63,391 nt of DNA from Ruminococcus sp. (GCF_024684275.1 NZ_JAIKXF010000105.1:1-63391); one strand, 5' to 3'; positions 1 through 8,143 are shown, numbered from the stretch's first letter. Numbers and translations: made by a program. Notes: generated from the sequence alone by a model not told the origin.

Positions 1-133
1 TGCGGCACACAACACGCACCGCTTAATGCTGCTCGGTCTCCCGCCTGACATGGTTCACGGGGTCTTGTTGCACAGGGCCCACACATCTATATTTCGGAAT
101 TTCACACCCGTTTATACGAGCAGACGATGCTCT
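1..133 (-). ncRNA. ffs: Signal recognition particle RNA (4.5S-like), 3' end outside window
   Basis: Read on the minus strand, the segment holds the conserved apical helix of bacterial SRP RNA: GUGAACCAUGUCAGG, a GNRA tetraloop (GAGA) closed by GG/CC, then the conserved AGCAGCAUUAAG internal-loop strand and a G/U-rich closing helix. The RNA binds Ffh and targets nascent membrane proteins to the membrane. A strong promoter lies immediately upstream, so transcription probably starts near 133; the mature 5' end may be closer to 85-95. The 3' part of the molecule lies beyond base 1. Whether this is the short or the Alu-containing form cannot be decided from what is visible. Confidence 0.85.
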
Positions 134-139
134 TTTAAT

Positions 140-168
140 ATATTATCATAAAAGCAAACTTTTGTCAA
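140..168 (-). promoter_or_regulatory. SigA promoter of SRP RNA
   Basis: TTGACA (163-168 on the complement), a 17-nt spacer and TAATAT (140-145) give a near-consensus housekeeping promoter pointing at the SRP RNA. It is back to back with the promoter of the glycosyltransferase gene. Confidence 0.85.
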
Positions 169-236
169 GCAAAAATTTGAACAGAGCCCAGGTTCCCTGT
201 ACAGTCCTCGTTTTTTTCTGCAAAAAACAAGATTTA

Positions 237-265
237 TTGACATAATTTATACCTTGTGCTATACT
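237..265 (+). promoter_or_regulatory. SigA promoter of the GT2 gene
   Basis: TTGACA at 237-242, a 17-nt spacer and TATACT at 260-265. Transcription would start near 272, which excludes the upstream ATG at 256 and fixes the start at 298. Confidence 0.85.
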
Positions 266-297
266 TATATAAAATTACTTTTACGAAAGGACACGTT

Positions 298-1275
298 ATG
301 GACTCTCCCGAAATACTATACATGGTCGTTCCCTGCTATAATGAGCAGGAGGTCCTTCCCGAGACCTCAAAGCAGCTCAGGACTAAGTATTCAGCCCTTA
401 TGGAGCAAGGGCTCATCTCCCGTGAGAGCCGAATTGTTTTCGTGAACGACGGCTCAGCAGACCGTACTTGGAGCATTATACAGGAGCTTCACCGTACCGA
501 GCCGCAGTTTTTCTCGGGTATCGACCTCGCCCACAACAGCGGTCATCAGAACGCTGTGCTTGCAGGACTCATGACTGTCAAGGATCTATGCGATATGTGC
601 ATAACTATAGACGCTGACCTGCAGGACGATATAAATACTATCGACGAAATGGTAAAGAAGTACTACGAGGGCAATCAGGTGGTATACGGTGTAAGAAGCG
701 CCCGTGATACCGATACATTATTTAAGAAATCCACTGCCGAGGGCTTCTATAAGTTCATGAAGATAATGGGCGCGGACGTAATATACAACCACGCGGATTT
801 CCGCCTTATGAGCAAAAGAGTTCTACAGGAGCTGTCAGGCTTCAAGGAGGTCAATCTCTTTCTCCGCGGAATGGTACCCCTTATCGGCTTTCAGAACTGC
901 AAGGTGTACTACGAGCGCCATGAAAGAGCCGCAGGCGAGAGCAAATACCCTCTGAAAAAAATGCTCTCATTCGCCATAAACGGCATAACTTCCTTCAGCA
1001 CCAAGCCGCTGAAGCTCATAACAGGTCTTGGACTTGTCATGTCCGCAGTCAGCATAATCGCGTTCATATGGGCGTTCATAACCAAAATAGTAGGCTTCAC
1101 CGAGCACGGCTGGTCAAGCACCATGTGCTCTATATGGCTCATCGGCGGCCTGCAGCTGTTCTGCCTGGGTATAATCGGCGAGTACATTGGCAAGATATAT
1201 GCCGAGGTCAAGCAGAGACCGCGTTATATCGTGGCGGAATTTCTCAGCGACGTGAATGAAAAGGAAAAGAAATAG
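298..1275 (+). CDS. Family 2 glycosyltransferase, membrane-anchored (GtrB/polyprenyl-phosphate type)
   Basis: A 325-residue protein with an N-terminal GT-A fold: VVPCYNEQEVLP at the start, the nucleotide-binding FVNDGSADRTW motif, and the DXD-like metal site DADLQDD. The C-terminal third has two hydrophobic segments (LITGLGLVMSAVSIIAFIWAF and the LIGGLQLFCLGIIGEYIGKIY stretch), as in GtrB and DPM1-like enzymes that load a sugar onto a polyprenyl phosphate at the inner membrane face. ATG 298 is preferred because GAAAGG sits 8 nt upstream and the promoter lies over the longer start at 256. It stands alone between the SRP RNA and the T-box leader. The transferred sugar cannot be inferred. Confidence 0.88.
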   Translation: MDSPEILYMVVPCYNEQEVLPETSKQLRTKYSALMEQGLISRESRIVFVNDGSADRTWSIIQELHRTEPQFFSGIDLAHNSGHQNAVLAGLMTVKDLCDMCITIDADLQDDINTIDEMVKKYYEGNQVVYGVRSARDTDTLFKKSTAEGFYKFMKIMGADVIYNHADFRLMSKRVLQELSGFKEVNLFLRGMVPLIGFQNCKVYYERHERAAGESKYPLKKMLSFAINGITSFSTKPLKLITGLGLVMSAVSIIAFIWAFITKIVGFTEHGWSSTMCSIWLIGGLQLFCLGIIGEYIGKIYAEVKQRPRYIVAEFLSDVNEKEKK

Positions 1276-1304
1276 CAGGTTATGGCTTTTTTCTCCTGCC
1301 CCCC

Positions 1305-1333
1305 TTGACAAACAGGAAAAACTGTGCTAAGAT
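1305..1333 (+). promoter_or_regulatory. Promoter of the T-box leader
   Basis: TTGACA 1305-1310, a 17-nt spacer containing a TG just before the -10, and TAAGAT 1328-1333. It drives the T-box leader and the genes behind it. Confidence 0.75.
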
Positions 1334-1337
1334 ATTT

Positions 1338-1581
1338 GTATAATATTGCGAAAAACGTTGATGAGGAAGGCTTTTCCGATACCGTTTCAGAGAGCAGCCG
1401 CTCGGTGCGAGGCTGCACGGCATGGGATACCACAGCACACCGCCTCTGAGTACGCCCAATAAGCGTCGGGAGCTCCCGTTACAGAGCACTTGAGATACGG
1501 AGTATGCTCCGTGTGAATCAGGGTGGAACCACGGTGATCATCGTCCCTTATGCCTTATTACAGGCGTGAGGGGCGTTTTTT
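1338..1581 (+). promoter_or_regulatory. T-box riboswitch, threonine specifier ACC
   Basis: The leader shows the Stem I AGAGAG and GGUGCGAGGCUG elements (about 1390-1415), then ACC immediately before GCCUCUGAG at 1439-1450, the position of the specifier codon, which fits tRNA-Thr. The antiterminator bulge AGGGTGGAACCACGG lies at 1520-1534 and the competing terminator at 1542-1581. Uncharged tRNA-Thr would stabilise the antiterminator and allow readthrough into the downstream genes. The natural target is thrS, but two other genes lie between (1609-1989 and the RAYT). Specifier assignment rests on position only. Confidence 0.9.
1542..1581 (+). terminator. T-box intrinsic terminator
   Basis: CGTCCCTTATGCC pairs, with a few G-U pairs, with GGCGTGAGGGGCG across an 8-nt loop and is followed by TTTTTT. 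It is the off-state structure of the threonine T-box. Confidence 0.9.
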
Positions 1582-1608
1582 GTTATCATTTGCAGGGGAG
1601 GTGAGTAT

Positions 1609-1989
1609 TTGAGCAATATCAGCTACAATAAGCAGGAAGAAGCCTTTGAGCTTCCATATAAGCTATGGGATAAGCCCATGACCGTCCGCTTCTACGTGGA
1701 CGACGAAAAGCAGATAATGGATAACCTTTCCTCTATCGCAAAAAAACTGTCAAAGCTTGACAGCAGCCGCCGTCAGATAGCAGAGATCATCATAGACGAG
1801 GGCTACTATGAGGGCGCCGATCCCGACGCACTGGCTAAACTGCTGGAGCTCAGAAACGTCCATATTGATCTGGACGACGGAGATGTCATAGTCTGCTTCG
1901 ATACGGGTACAAATGACGGATATATGAAGGATTTCGTGTACGTCGAATTGTTCGCCGAGATGTTCGAGATAACAGGCTGGGCGGATTGA
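1609..1989 (+). CDS. Unrecognised 126-residue acidic protein in the thrS T-box operon
   Basis: TTG start behind a strong AGGGGAGGTGAG ribosome site, which is the first good start after the T-box terminator. The protein is acidic, has no signal peptide or membrane segment, and is not recognised. Visible traits are a helical middle (about residues 35-75, with KKLSKLDSSRRQIAEIIIDE) and a beta-rich acidic C-terminal half (HIDLDDGDVIVCFDTG, then YVELFAEMFEITGWAD). Its stop codon TGA is followed by a single T and the ATG of the RAYT gene, so the two may be translationally coupled. As the first gene behind a threonine T-box it may be induced by threonine starvation. No function is claimed. Confidence 0.7.
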   Translation: MSNISYNKQEEAFELPYKLWDKPMTVRFYVDDEKQIMDNLSSIAKKLSKLDSSRRQIAEIIIDEGYYEGADPDALAKLLELRNVHIDLDDGDVIVCFDTGTNDGYMKDFVYVELFAEMFEITGWAD

Positions 1990-1990
1990 T

Positions 1991-2557
1991 ATGGAAAGAC
2001 CGGTACGAAAGGATATACGCCTCGATAATTACGATTATTCCCATAACGGCGCATATTTCATTACCATTTGCACCAAAAATAAAATGTGCATTTTCTGGGA
2101 TAAAAACGATAAATATAAACCAATTGCGGACAACCAACCGCCAATTGTAGGGGCGCACAGTGTGCGCCCGCCCAAAGCCAATCAAAGTAAAAAGATACAT
2201 TTGTCCGAAATCGGAAGAATAATAAAAATCGGATTACAGAATATAAACAATTATTATCCAATGGTATATGTAGACAAATTTGTAATTATGCCTAACCATA
2301 TTCACGTAATTATTCGTATTGAAACGGATAATTTATTGAGTGTTGTTGGAAACGGGCGCACAATGTGCGCCCCTACATTATCAATGATAATAAAAAATTT
2401 CAAAGAATTTGTTACAAAACAGATTGGTTTTTCCGTGTGGCAAAAATCGTTTTACGACCGTATATTGCGGAATGAATGGGAATACCGCAACGCATGGCAA
2501 TACATCGAAAACAACCCGATAAATTGGGAGAATGATGAATTATTCTGCAAGGAATAA
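1991..2557 (+). CDS. REP-associated tyrosine transposase (RAYT-1), IS200-like Y1 family
   Basis: A 188-residue single-domain HUH enzyme. MPNHIHVII holds the metal-binding His-x-His pair, and the C-terminal helix has the WQYIENNPINW pattern that carries the catalytic tyrosine in Y1 transposases. N-terminal RLDNYDYSHNGAYFITICT and C-terminal FSVWQKSFYDRILRNE are typical of RAYTs, which cut single-stranded REP hairpins. It is about half identical by eye to the gene at 51301-51819. Two GTAG-tagged palindromes lie inside the frame: the first encodes VGAHSVRPP, the second GRTMCAPT. The frame stays open through both, so the gene looks intact. It sits between the T-box and thrS, one base after the preceding stop codon. 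Confidence 0.88.
   Translation: MERPVRKDIRLDNYDYSHNGAYFITICTKNKMCIFWDKNDKYKPIADNQPPIVGAHSVRPPKANQSKKIHLSEIGRIIKIGLQNINNYYPMVYVDKFVIMPNHIHVIIRIETDNLLSVVGNGRTMCAPTLSMIIKNFKEFVTKQIGFSVWQKSFYDRILRNEWEYRNAWQYIENNPINWENDELFCKE
2147..2169. repeat. REP palindrome type A, copy 1 (inside RAYT-1)
   Basis: GTAG tag followed by GGGCGCACA-G-TGTGCGCCC, a perfect 9+1+9 hairpin. It lies in frame between the N-terminal strand and the HUH motif of RAYT-1, and is inverted relative to copy 2. Confidence 0.9.
2354..2376. repeat. REP palindrome type A, copy 2 (inside RAYT-1)
   Basis: GGGCGCACA-A-TGTGCGCCC followed by CTAC, the reverse complement of the GTAG tag, so it is inverted relative to copy 1. The two copies bracket the segment that encodes the HIH motif. 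Confidence 0.9.
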
Positions 2558-2581
2558 CAGTCATCACACAATTGATACGAT

Positions 2582-2614
2582 AATTATGCATTACGCATTA
2601 TGCATTATGAATTA
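2582..2614. repeat. Short AT-rich repeat (ATTATGCATT units)
   Basis: The tract between RAYT-1 and thrS consists of near-copies of ATTACGCATT and ATTATGCATT ending in GAATTA. Related short tracts adjoin palindromic repeats near 31812 and 39172, so it may mark the boundary of a repeat insertion. Confidence 0.5.
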
Positions 2615-2633
2615 ATAAAAAGGAGAGATCATC

Positions 2634-4574
2634 ATGATCAAATTAACATTACCAGACGGCAGCGTTCGTGAGATCGAGGCTGCACAGTCAGCAGCAGAGG
2701 TCATCAAGGGCATAGGCATGGGACTTTACAAGGCAGCTTGCTGTGTAAAGATAAACGGCGAGGTCAAGGACCTCCGCACTGTTATCGACAGCGACTGTCA
2801 GTTCGAGGTCTGCACATTTGACAGCCTTGACGGCAAAAAGACCTTCTGGCACACAGCTTCTCATATCCTTGCACAGGCTGTAAAGAGACTTTACCCTGCT
2901 GCAAAGTTGGCTATCGGTCCTGCTATCGACAACGGCTTCTACTATGACTTTGACCTCGAAAAGCCATTTACTCCCGAGGAGCTTGAAAAGATCGAGGCTG
3001 AGATGAAGAAGATCGTCAAGGAAGAGCTTGAGCTCGAAAAATTTGAGCTCTCACCTGCTGACGCTATCGCTAAGCTGAAGGAAATGGACGAGCCTTACAA
3101 GGTTGAGCTCTGCGAGGAACACGCTGACAAGGGCGAGCCTATCTCATTCTACAAGCAGGGCGAGTTCATCGACCTCTGCGCAGGTCCTCACCTTATGACA
3201 ACAGCTCCTGTAAAGGCATTCAAGCTTCTTTCATGTACAGGTGCTTACTGGAGAGGAAACGAGAACAACAAGATGCTCAGCCGTGTATACGCTATCGCAT
3301 TCCCGAAGGCTTCACAGCTTGACGAATACATCAAGATGATCGAGGAAGCTAAGCTCCGCGACCACAAGAAGCTTGGCAAGGAGCTCAGTCTCTTTATGTT
3401 CGACCACACAGCTCCCGGTATGCCTTACTGGCTCCCAAGAGGCTGGAAGCTCTTTAATGCACTTCTTGAATACTGGAGAGGCGTTCACGAGGATCACGGC
3501 TATACAGAGATCTCAGGTCCTGTTCTCTCAAAGAAGGAGCTCTGGGTAACATCAGGTCACTGGGACCACTATCAGGACGGTATGTTCGTTATCCCTTCCG
3601 AGGAGGAGAACGAGGTCTACTGCGCTAAGCCTATGAACTGCCCAAATGCTATCAAGGTTTATATGAACAAGCAGCGTTCCTACAAGGAGCTTCCTCTTAA
3701 ATTCAATCAGGTTGACGTTATCCACCGTAAGGAGAAGTCAGGCGAGCTCAACGGTCTTTTCCGCGTACAGCAGTTCAGACAGGACGATGCTCATATCCTC
3801 GTAACTGAGGAGCAGATAGCTTCCGAGATAAACGATATAATGGACATCGCAACCGAGATATACAACACATTCGGTCTTGAATACAAGGCTGAGCTCTCAA
3901 CTCGTCCTGACGATTTCATGGGCGATATAAAGGTATGGGACAAGGCTGAGGCTGATCTGAAGGCTATCCTCGAGGAGAAGTACGGTCCTGACGGATACGA
4001 GCTCAACGAGGGCGACGGTGCATTCTACGGTCCTAAGATCGACCTGAAGATGAAGGACGCTATCGGACGTGAGTGGCAGATGGGTACTATCCAGCTCGAC
4101 TTCCAGCTTCCTCTCAACTTCAAGATGAAGTACATCGCTTCTGACGGCTCAGAGAAGCAGCCTGTAATGATACACAGAGCTATATTCGGTTCATTCGAGA
4201 GATTCATCGGTATCATCACCGAGAACTTCGCAGGCGCATTCCCGTTCTGGCTCTCACCAATGCAGGTAGGTATCGTTCCTATCAGAACAGACCACAACGA
4301 CTACGCTAAGAAGGTAGCAGACCTCCTCAAGAAAAACCACATCAGAGCAGAGGTAGACTACACCGACGACAACATGAAGAACAAGATAAGACGCTTCAAG
4401 GACTACAAGGATCCGTATGTTGTCATCATTGGTGACAGCGAAGCTGAGAACGAGCAGGTCTCCATCAATATCAGAGGAAACAAGCAGCTCAAGAACGTGC
4501 CTCTTGACAAGTTCATCGAGATGTGCAGAACTATGAACGATGAGCACTCTCTCGATATCATAGACACTATTTGA
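2634..4574 (+). CDS. thrS: Threonine--tRNA ligase
   Basis: Full-length (646 residues) class II synthetase charging tRNA-Thr with threonine. An N-terminal TGS domain (residues 1-62, KLTLPDGSVREIE) is followed by the editing domain (HTASHILAQAVKRLYP, with HASHIL-like His residues), the catalytic core and the C-terminal anticodon-binding domain (about 545-640). Visible are the zinc-site cysteine in KPMNCPNAIK (Cys336), motif 2 in FRVQQFRQDDAHIL and motif 3 in PVMIHRAIFGSFERFI. ATG 2634 follows AAAGGAGAGATC. Control is expected from the threonine T-box 1.1 kb upstream, with transcripts crossing the unknown gene and RAYT-1; no other promoter is evident just before it. Confidence 0.98.
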   Translation: MIKLTLPDGSVREIEAAQSAAEVIKGIGMGLYKAACCVKINGEVKDLRTVIDSDCQFEVCTFDSLDGKKTFWHTASHILAQAVKRLYPAAKLAIGPAIDNGFYYDFDLEKPFTPEELEKIEAEMKKIVKEELELEKFELSPADAIAKLKEMDEPYKVELCEEHADKGEPISFYKQGEFIDLCAGPHLMTTAPVKAFKLLSCTGAYWRGNENNKMLSRVYAIAFPKASQLDEYIKMIEEAKLRDHKKLGKELSLFMFDHTAPGMPYWLPRGWKLFNALLEYWRGVHEDHGYTEISGPVLSKKELWVTSGHWDHYQDGMFVIPSEEENEVYCAKPMNCPNAIKVYMNKQRSYKELPLKFNQVDVIHRKEKSGELNGLFRVQQFRQDDAHILVTEEQIASEINDIMDIATEIYNTFGLEYKAELSTRPDDFMGDIKVWDKAEADLKAILEEKYGPDGYELNEGDGAFYGPKIDLKMKDAIGREWQMGTIQLDFQLPLNFKMKYIASDGSEKQPVMIHRAIFGSFERFIGIITENFAGAFPFWLSPMQVGIVPIRTDHNDYAKKVADLLKKNHIRAEVDYTDDNMKNKIRRFKDYKDPYVVIIGDSEAENEQVSINIRGNKQLKNVPLDKFIEMCRTMNDEHSLDIIDTI

Positions 4575-4585
4575 TAAGCAAATTA

Positions 4586-4609
4586 AGTGGCTGCCAACGG
4601 GCAGCCACT
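4586..4609 (+). terminator. Hairpin after thrS
   Basis: AGTGGCTGCC and GGCAGCCACT form a perfect 10-bp stem with loop AACG. The tract after it (GATTTATA) is only weakly T-rich, so termination may be partial. Confidence 0.6.
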
Positions 4610-4682
4610 GATTTATACAGAATTATCATGTACAGGGCGGATTTTTTCCGCCTGTAAATAAAAAACAAACGGAGGGATATTT

Positions 4683-5207
4683 ATGAACGAGCTTTGCATG
4701 ATAATCAAGGACATGGTAATACCTAACTTTATGAACATAAGGACTTCTCTGCGAACTTACGACCGTGACGCGCTCTGCTGCGGAGCTCCCTGCTGGCGCT
4801 GGGCTTATCACGCTATCCATTCGGCGGACAAGTGGTTCATAAATCCCTGCGTTTACGATGAGCCGCCTTTCCATGAGGAGGGCATGGACAACCCCGATAA
4901 TTCTACATCGGTAGTCCTCTCCGATGAGCAGCTTTTAGAGTACCTCGACGCGGTAGAGAAGAAAACTCTGGACTACATCGACACGCTCACAGATAATATG
5001 CTCTATGAGAAGCCCGAAAACTGCGAACATACACGCATGGAGCTTGTGCTCAGACAATTCAGGCATATATCATTCCACACGGGAATGCTCAACGGTCAGA
5101 CAGCTCTGGCTACAGGAAAATTCCCAATGTGGGTTTCACAGGCTGATAAATACGTCGATGACGGCATATTCTTCGGCAGATACCGCAAGGGACAGGTAAC
5201 TAAATGA
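4683..5207 (+). CDS. DinB-like putative metal-dependent protein
   Basis: A 174-residue soluble protein with spaced histidines at the ends of predicted helices: HAIHSADKWF near residue 42 and RQFRHISFHTGMLNG near residue 127. This resembles the three-His metal site of the DinB/YfiT four-helix superfamily, some of whose members are thiol-dependent transferases. Substrate unknown. The start is supported by GGAGGGATATTT. It is closed by a strong hairpin at 5211, and the next gene is convergent. Confidence 0.65.
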   Translation: MNELCMIIKDMVIPNFMNIRTSLRTYDRDALCCGAPCWRWAYHAIHSADKWFINPCVYDEPPFHEEGMDNPDNSTSVVLSDEQLLEYLDAVEKKTLDYIDTLTDNMLYEKPENCEHTRMELVLRQFRHISFHTGMLNGQTALATGKFPMWVSQADKYVDDGIFFGRYRKGQVTK

Positions 5208-5210
5208 TAA

Positions 5211-5236
5211 AAGGACACCTATTAGGTGTCCTTTTT
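5211..5236. terminator. Terminator after the DinB-like gene
   Basis: AAGGACACCT, loop ATT and AGGTGTCCTT followed by TTT. The A run in front could make it work in the opposite direction for glyS too. Confidence 0.8.
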
Positions 5237-5249
5237 ATGCATAATTAAA

Positions 5250-5272
5250 GGGCGGATAATATCCGCCCCTAC
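5250..5272. repeat. REP palindrome type C
   Basis: GGGCGGATA-A-TATCCGCCC followed by CTAC: the same 9+1+9 architecture and GTAG tag as type A but a different stem. It lies between the convergent DinB-like gene and glyS. A degenerate relative is at 4628-4651. Confidence 0.85.
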
Positions 5273-5315
5273 TTTTTTGTGAATTGCGGAACTCCGAGAA
5301 CGGCGTTCCCTGCAA

Positions 5316-6722
5316 TCAGAATATCATCTTAGCTTCGAGGTATGCAACGAGGTCGTTGATATTTACTCTCTCCTGCTGCATTGTATCACGGTCGCGGACA
5401 GTTACGCAGTTGTCATTCTCCAGTGTATCGAAGTCGTATGTAATACAGAATGGTGTACCGATCTCGTCCTGACGGCGGTATCTCTTACCGATAGTACCTG
5501 CCTCGTCGAAGTCTACCATGAACTTCTTTGAAAGCATATCGTATACTTCCTCAGCCTTTGGTGTGAGCTTCTTGACCAGTGGGAGTACAGCTGCCTTGTA
5601 AGGTGCAAGAGCAGGGTGGAAGTGCATAACAGTTCTTGTTTCCTTCTTCTCCTTGCCGTCCTTGTCTGTGGAAACAAGCTCCTCCTCATCGTAAGCCTCT
5701 GTAACAACTGAGAGGAAGAGTCTCTCAACACCGAGAGAAGGCTCGATAACGTATGGTATATACTTCTCGTTTGTCTCAGGATCGAAGTATTCAAGTGACT
5801 TGCCGCTGGTGTTGATGTGCTGTGTCAGGTCATAGTCTGTTCTGTCAGCAACGCCCCAGAGCTCGCCCCAGCCGAATGGGAAGAGGTACTCGAAGTCTGT
5901 TGTAGCCTTTGAATAGAAGCAGAGCTCCTCCTTGTCGTGGTCACGGAGACGGATATTCTCCTCCTTGAGACCAAGTGAGAGAAGGAAGTTCTTGCAGTAG
6001 CTTCTCCAGTAGTCGAACCACTCAAGGTCAGTACCGGGCTTGCAGAAGAATTCAAGCTCCATCTGCTCGAACTCACGTACACGGAAGATAAAGTTACCGG
6101 GAGTTATCTCGTTACGGAAGGACTTACCTACCTGAGCAACACCGAAAGGAACCTTTTTACGTGTGGTTCTCTGGATATTAGCGAAGTTTACGAAGATACC
6201 CTGTGCAGTCTCGGGACGGAGATAAAGCTCAGACTTGCTGTCCTCGGTAACGCCCTGGAAGGTCTTGAACATAAGATTGAACTGACGTATATCTGTGAAG
6301 TTCTGCTTGCCGCAGTTAGGGCATACTATGCCTTTTTCCTTGATATAATTCATCATCTGCTCGTTGGACCAGCCTGCAACGTTAGTGCCGTCGAAGTCTT
6401 CGATGAGGTTGTCTGCACGGTGACGTGTCTTACACTCCTTACAGTCCATGAGAGGATCAGAGAAGCCGCCGATATGTCCCGAAGCCACCCATGTCTGAGG
6501 ATTCATAAGGATAGCGGAGTCAAGACCTACGTTGTACTTATTCTCCTGTACGAACTTTTTGAGCCAAGCCTTTTTGATGTTGTTTTTGAGCTCAACGCCC
6601 AGCGGACCGTAGTCCCATGTATTTGCAAGACCGCCGTATATCTCAGAGCCCGGATAAACGAAGCCCTTTGACTTACAAAGGTCAACTATCTTGTCCATTA
6701 CTTTTTCATTGTTTTTAAGCAT
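5316..6722 (-). CDS. glyS: Glycine--tRNA ligase, single-chain alpha2 type
   Basis: A 468-residue class II synthetase of the eukaryote/Gram-positive homodimer type rather than the GlyQ/GlyS alpha2-beta2 type. It attaches glycine to tRNA-Gly in the cytoplasm. Key stretches are [17 protein letters not shown] (motif 1 region), a CxxC...CxxC-like insert (CKECKTRH and CPNCGKQNF), [19 protein letters not shown] (motif 2) and [10 protein letters not shown] (motif 3), then the anticodon-binding domain from about residue 355. ATG 6722 is chosen over an upstream TTG because AGCGAGG lies about 9 nt before it. No T-box is visible in the short leader. Confidence 0.97.
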   Translation of the reverse strand: MLKNNEKVMDKIVDLCKSKGFVYPGSEIYGGLANTWDYGPLGVELKNNIKKAWLKKFVQENKYNVGLDSAILMNPQTWVASGHIGGFSDPLMDCKECKTRHRADNLIEDFDGTNVAGWSNEQMMNYIKEKGIVCPNCGKQNFTDIRQFNLMFKTFQGVTEDSKSELYLRPETAQGIFVNFANIQRTTRKKVPFGVAQVGKSFRNEITPGNFIFRVREFEQMELEFFCKPGTDLEWFDYWRSYCKNFLLSLGLKEENIRLRDHDKEELCFYSKATTDFEYLFPFGWGELWGVADRTDYDLTQHINTSGKSLEYFDPETNEKYIPYVIEPSLGVERLFLSVVTEAYDEEELVSTDKDGKEKKETRTVMHFHPALAPYKAAVLPLVKKLTPKAEEVYDMLSKKFMVDFDEAGTIGKRYRRQDEIGTPFCITYDFDTLENDNCVTVRDRDTMQQERVNINDLVAYLEAKMIF

Positions 6723-6762
6723 AATAAGCAACCTCGCTTTTATTATTTAATAGTTACATTAT

Positions 6763-6791
6763 ATTGTAACTCAAACGGAAAAAAAAGTCAA
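6763..6791 (-). promoter_or_regulatory. Promoter of glyS
   Basis: On the complement TTGACT (6786-6791), a 17-nt spacer and TACAAT (6763-6768). A GTTACA/TGTAAC inverted repeat overlaps the -10. Confidence 0.65.
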
Positions 6792-6883
6792 GTGCTTAAT
6801 AACATAGAGCGTAAACAGCGCACCATGCAGGCTGAAATTCAACATTCTGTTGAATACAACGTTAAAAATACCAAATTGACGGG

Positions 6884-6912
6884 TTGAAATGCGCCAAAAA
6901 ATGTGATATAAT
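6884..6912 (+). promoter_or_regulatory. Promoter of the radical SAM gene
   Basis: TTGAAA 6884-6889, a 17-nt spacer and TATAAT 6907-6912. It leaves a 5' leader of about 115 nt. Confidence 0.75.
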
Positions 6913-6972
6913 ATCAGCATAGCAGATATTATGATCATAAAATCCCCTCGCAGACAGTCATTCAGGGCAATA

Positions 6973-7000
6973 GTATCACAATGCTTTGCTTTTGTGATAC
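6973..7000 (+). promoter_or_regulatory. Inverted repeat in the leader of the radical SAM gene
   Basis: GTATCACAA and TTGTGATAC form a perfect 9-bp inverted repeat with a 10-nt centre, 34 nt before the start codon. It could be an operator or an RNA hairpin. It has no T tract, so it is not a terminator. Confidence 0.5.
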
Positions 7001-7033
7001 CACACATAACTATACGGAAAAGTGATATTTACT

Positions 7034-8125
7034 ATGGATAAGAATTTTGACCTTCAGAAATACCTGACCAACGGCGTTGAGAGCATTGTTGCCGAATCGC
7101 TCAGGGCAGTTCTGAAAGATCCGCGCGAAACAGCCTTCATGCTGAAATTCGCCGCGGCAAGCAAAAAGGCTTCAAAAAAACGTGCTCAGAGCGCTGAAAA
7201 AGGCGAGCACATACCGCCCTTTCTCATTGCCAGCATAACGTCAAGCTGCAACCTCCACTGTGCAGGCTGTTATTCAAGGTGCAGCAGCGCCACTACAGAT
7301 ACACCTCCCAAAGACCAGCTGACCGCCGAGGAATGGCTGAAAATATTCACCGAAGCTGATAATATCGGCATAAGCTACATACTCCTTGCAGGCGGCGAGC
7401 CCCTTATGCGCCGCGACGTTATAAACGCAGCAGCTTCTGTTAAAAATATCATATTCCCCATTCTCACTAACGGAACATTTATTAATCAGCAATACTTCGA
7501 TATATTTGAAAAAAACCGCAACCTCATACCCGTTATGAGCATAGAGGGAGGCCGTGAAGCCACAGATTCAAGGCGCGGTGAGGGCGTTTATGATATGCTC
7601 TGCGGAAATATGGAAAAATTCCGTGAAAAGAGCCTGCTTTTCGGAGCCTCAGTAACGGTTACCACCGAAAATATCAGCGAGATAAGCTCTGACGAATTCA
7701 TCGGCGGACTTGCGGAAAAGGGCTGCAAGCTGGTGATATTCGTGGAATACGTGCCTATGGACTCTGACAGCGAAGGGCTTGCTCCCACTGACAGCGAAAG
7801 GCAGCTGCTTACGGACAGGATAACTGCTCTCAGGAGCATCCACACCGATGTAGTGTTCCTGTCATTTCCGGGAGACGAAAAGTCCTCGGGCGGCTGTATC
7901 GCCGCAGGCAGGGGATTTTTCCACATCAATTCACACGGCGGTGCAGAGCCATGTCCCTTCTCGCCATATTCCGACATAAATGTCCGCGACACATCGCTGA
8001 GAGAGGCTTTGCGCTCACGGCTGTTCACTGCGCTCCGCAGCGGTGATATCCTTGCGGACGACCATGCAGGCGGCTGTGTGCTGTACCAAAAACGTGCAGC
8101 GGTAGAAGCTCTGCTAAAAAAATGA
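7034..8125 (+). CDS. Radical SAM protein
   Basis: A 363-residue protein with the radical SAM cluster motif CNLHCAGCYSRC near residue 75 (CxxxCxxC binding a [4Fe-4S] cluster) and the GGEPL motif about 50 residues later, which contacts SAM. The C-terminal part has scattered cysteines (SSGGCIAAGRGFF, GAEPCPFSP, HAGGCVLY) that suggest an auxiliary cluster of SPASM/twitch kind, as in peptide-modifying and heme-biosynthesis relatives. Substrate unknown. ATG 7034 is preferred to GTG 7022 because GGAAAAG then has normal spacing. It precedes the kinase by 18 nt and so probably shares its mRNA. Confidence 0.88.
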   Translation: MDKNFDLQKYLTNGVESIVAESLRAVLKDPRETAFMLKFAAASKKASKKRAQSAEKGEHIPPFLIASITSSCNLHCAGCYSRCSSATTDTPPKDQLTAEEWLKIFTEADNIGISYILLAGGEPLMRRDVINAAASVKNIIFPILTNGTFINQQYFDIFEKNRNLIPVMSIEGGREATDSRRGEGVYDMLCGNMEKFREKSLLFGASVTVTTENISEISSDEFIGGLAEKGCKLVIFVEYVPMDSDSEGLAPTDSERQLLTDRITALRSIHTDVVFLSFPGDEKSSGGCIAAGRGFFHINSHGGAEPCPFSPYSDINVRDTSLREALRSRLFTALRSGDILADDHAGGCVLYQKRAAVEALLKK

Positions 8126-8143
8126 TCATATAGGAGACCTTTA

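Noticed and set aside
256..297. Longer N-terminus for the glycosyltransferase
   Set aside because: The -10 of a consensus promoter covers this ATG; ATG 298 has the ribosome site.
5250..5272. Hairpin taken as the glyS terminator
   Set aside because: It has the GTAG tag and 9+1+9 REP layout; a proper terminator lies at 5211. It may still help termination.
6732..6791. Glycine T-box or glycine riboswitch before glyS
   Set aside because: The leader is under 60 nt and lacks the T-box core sequence.
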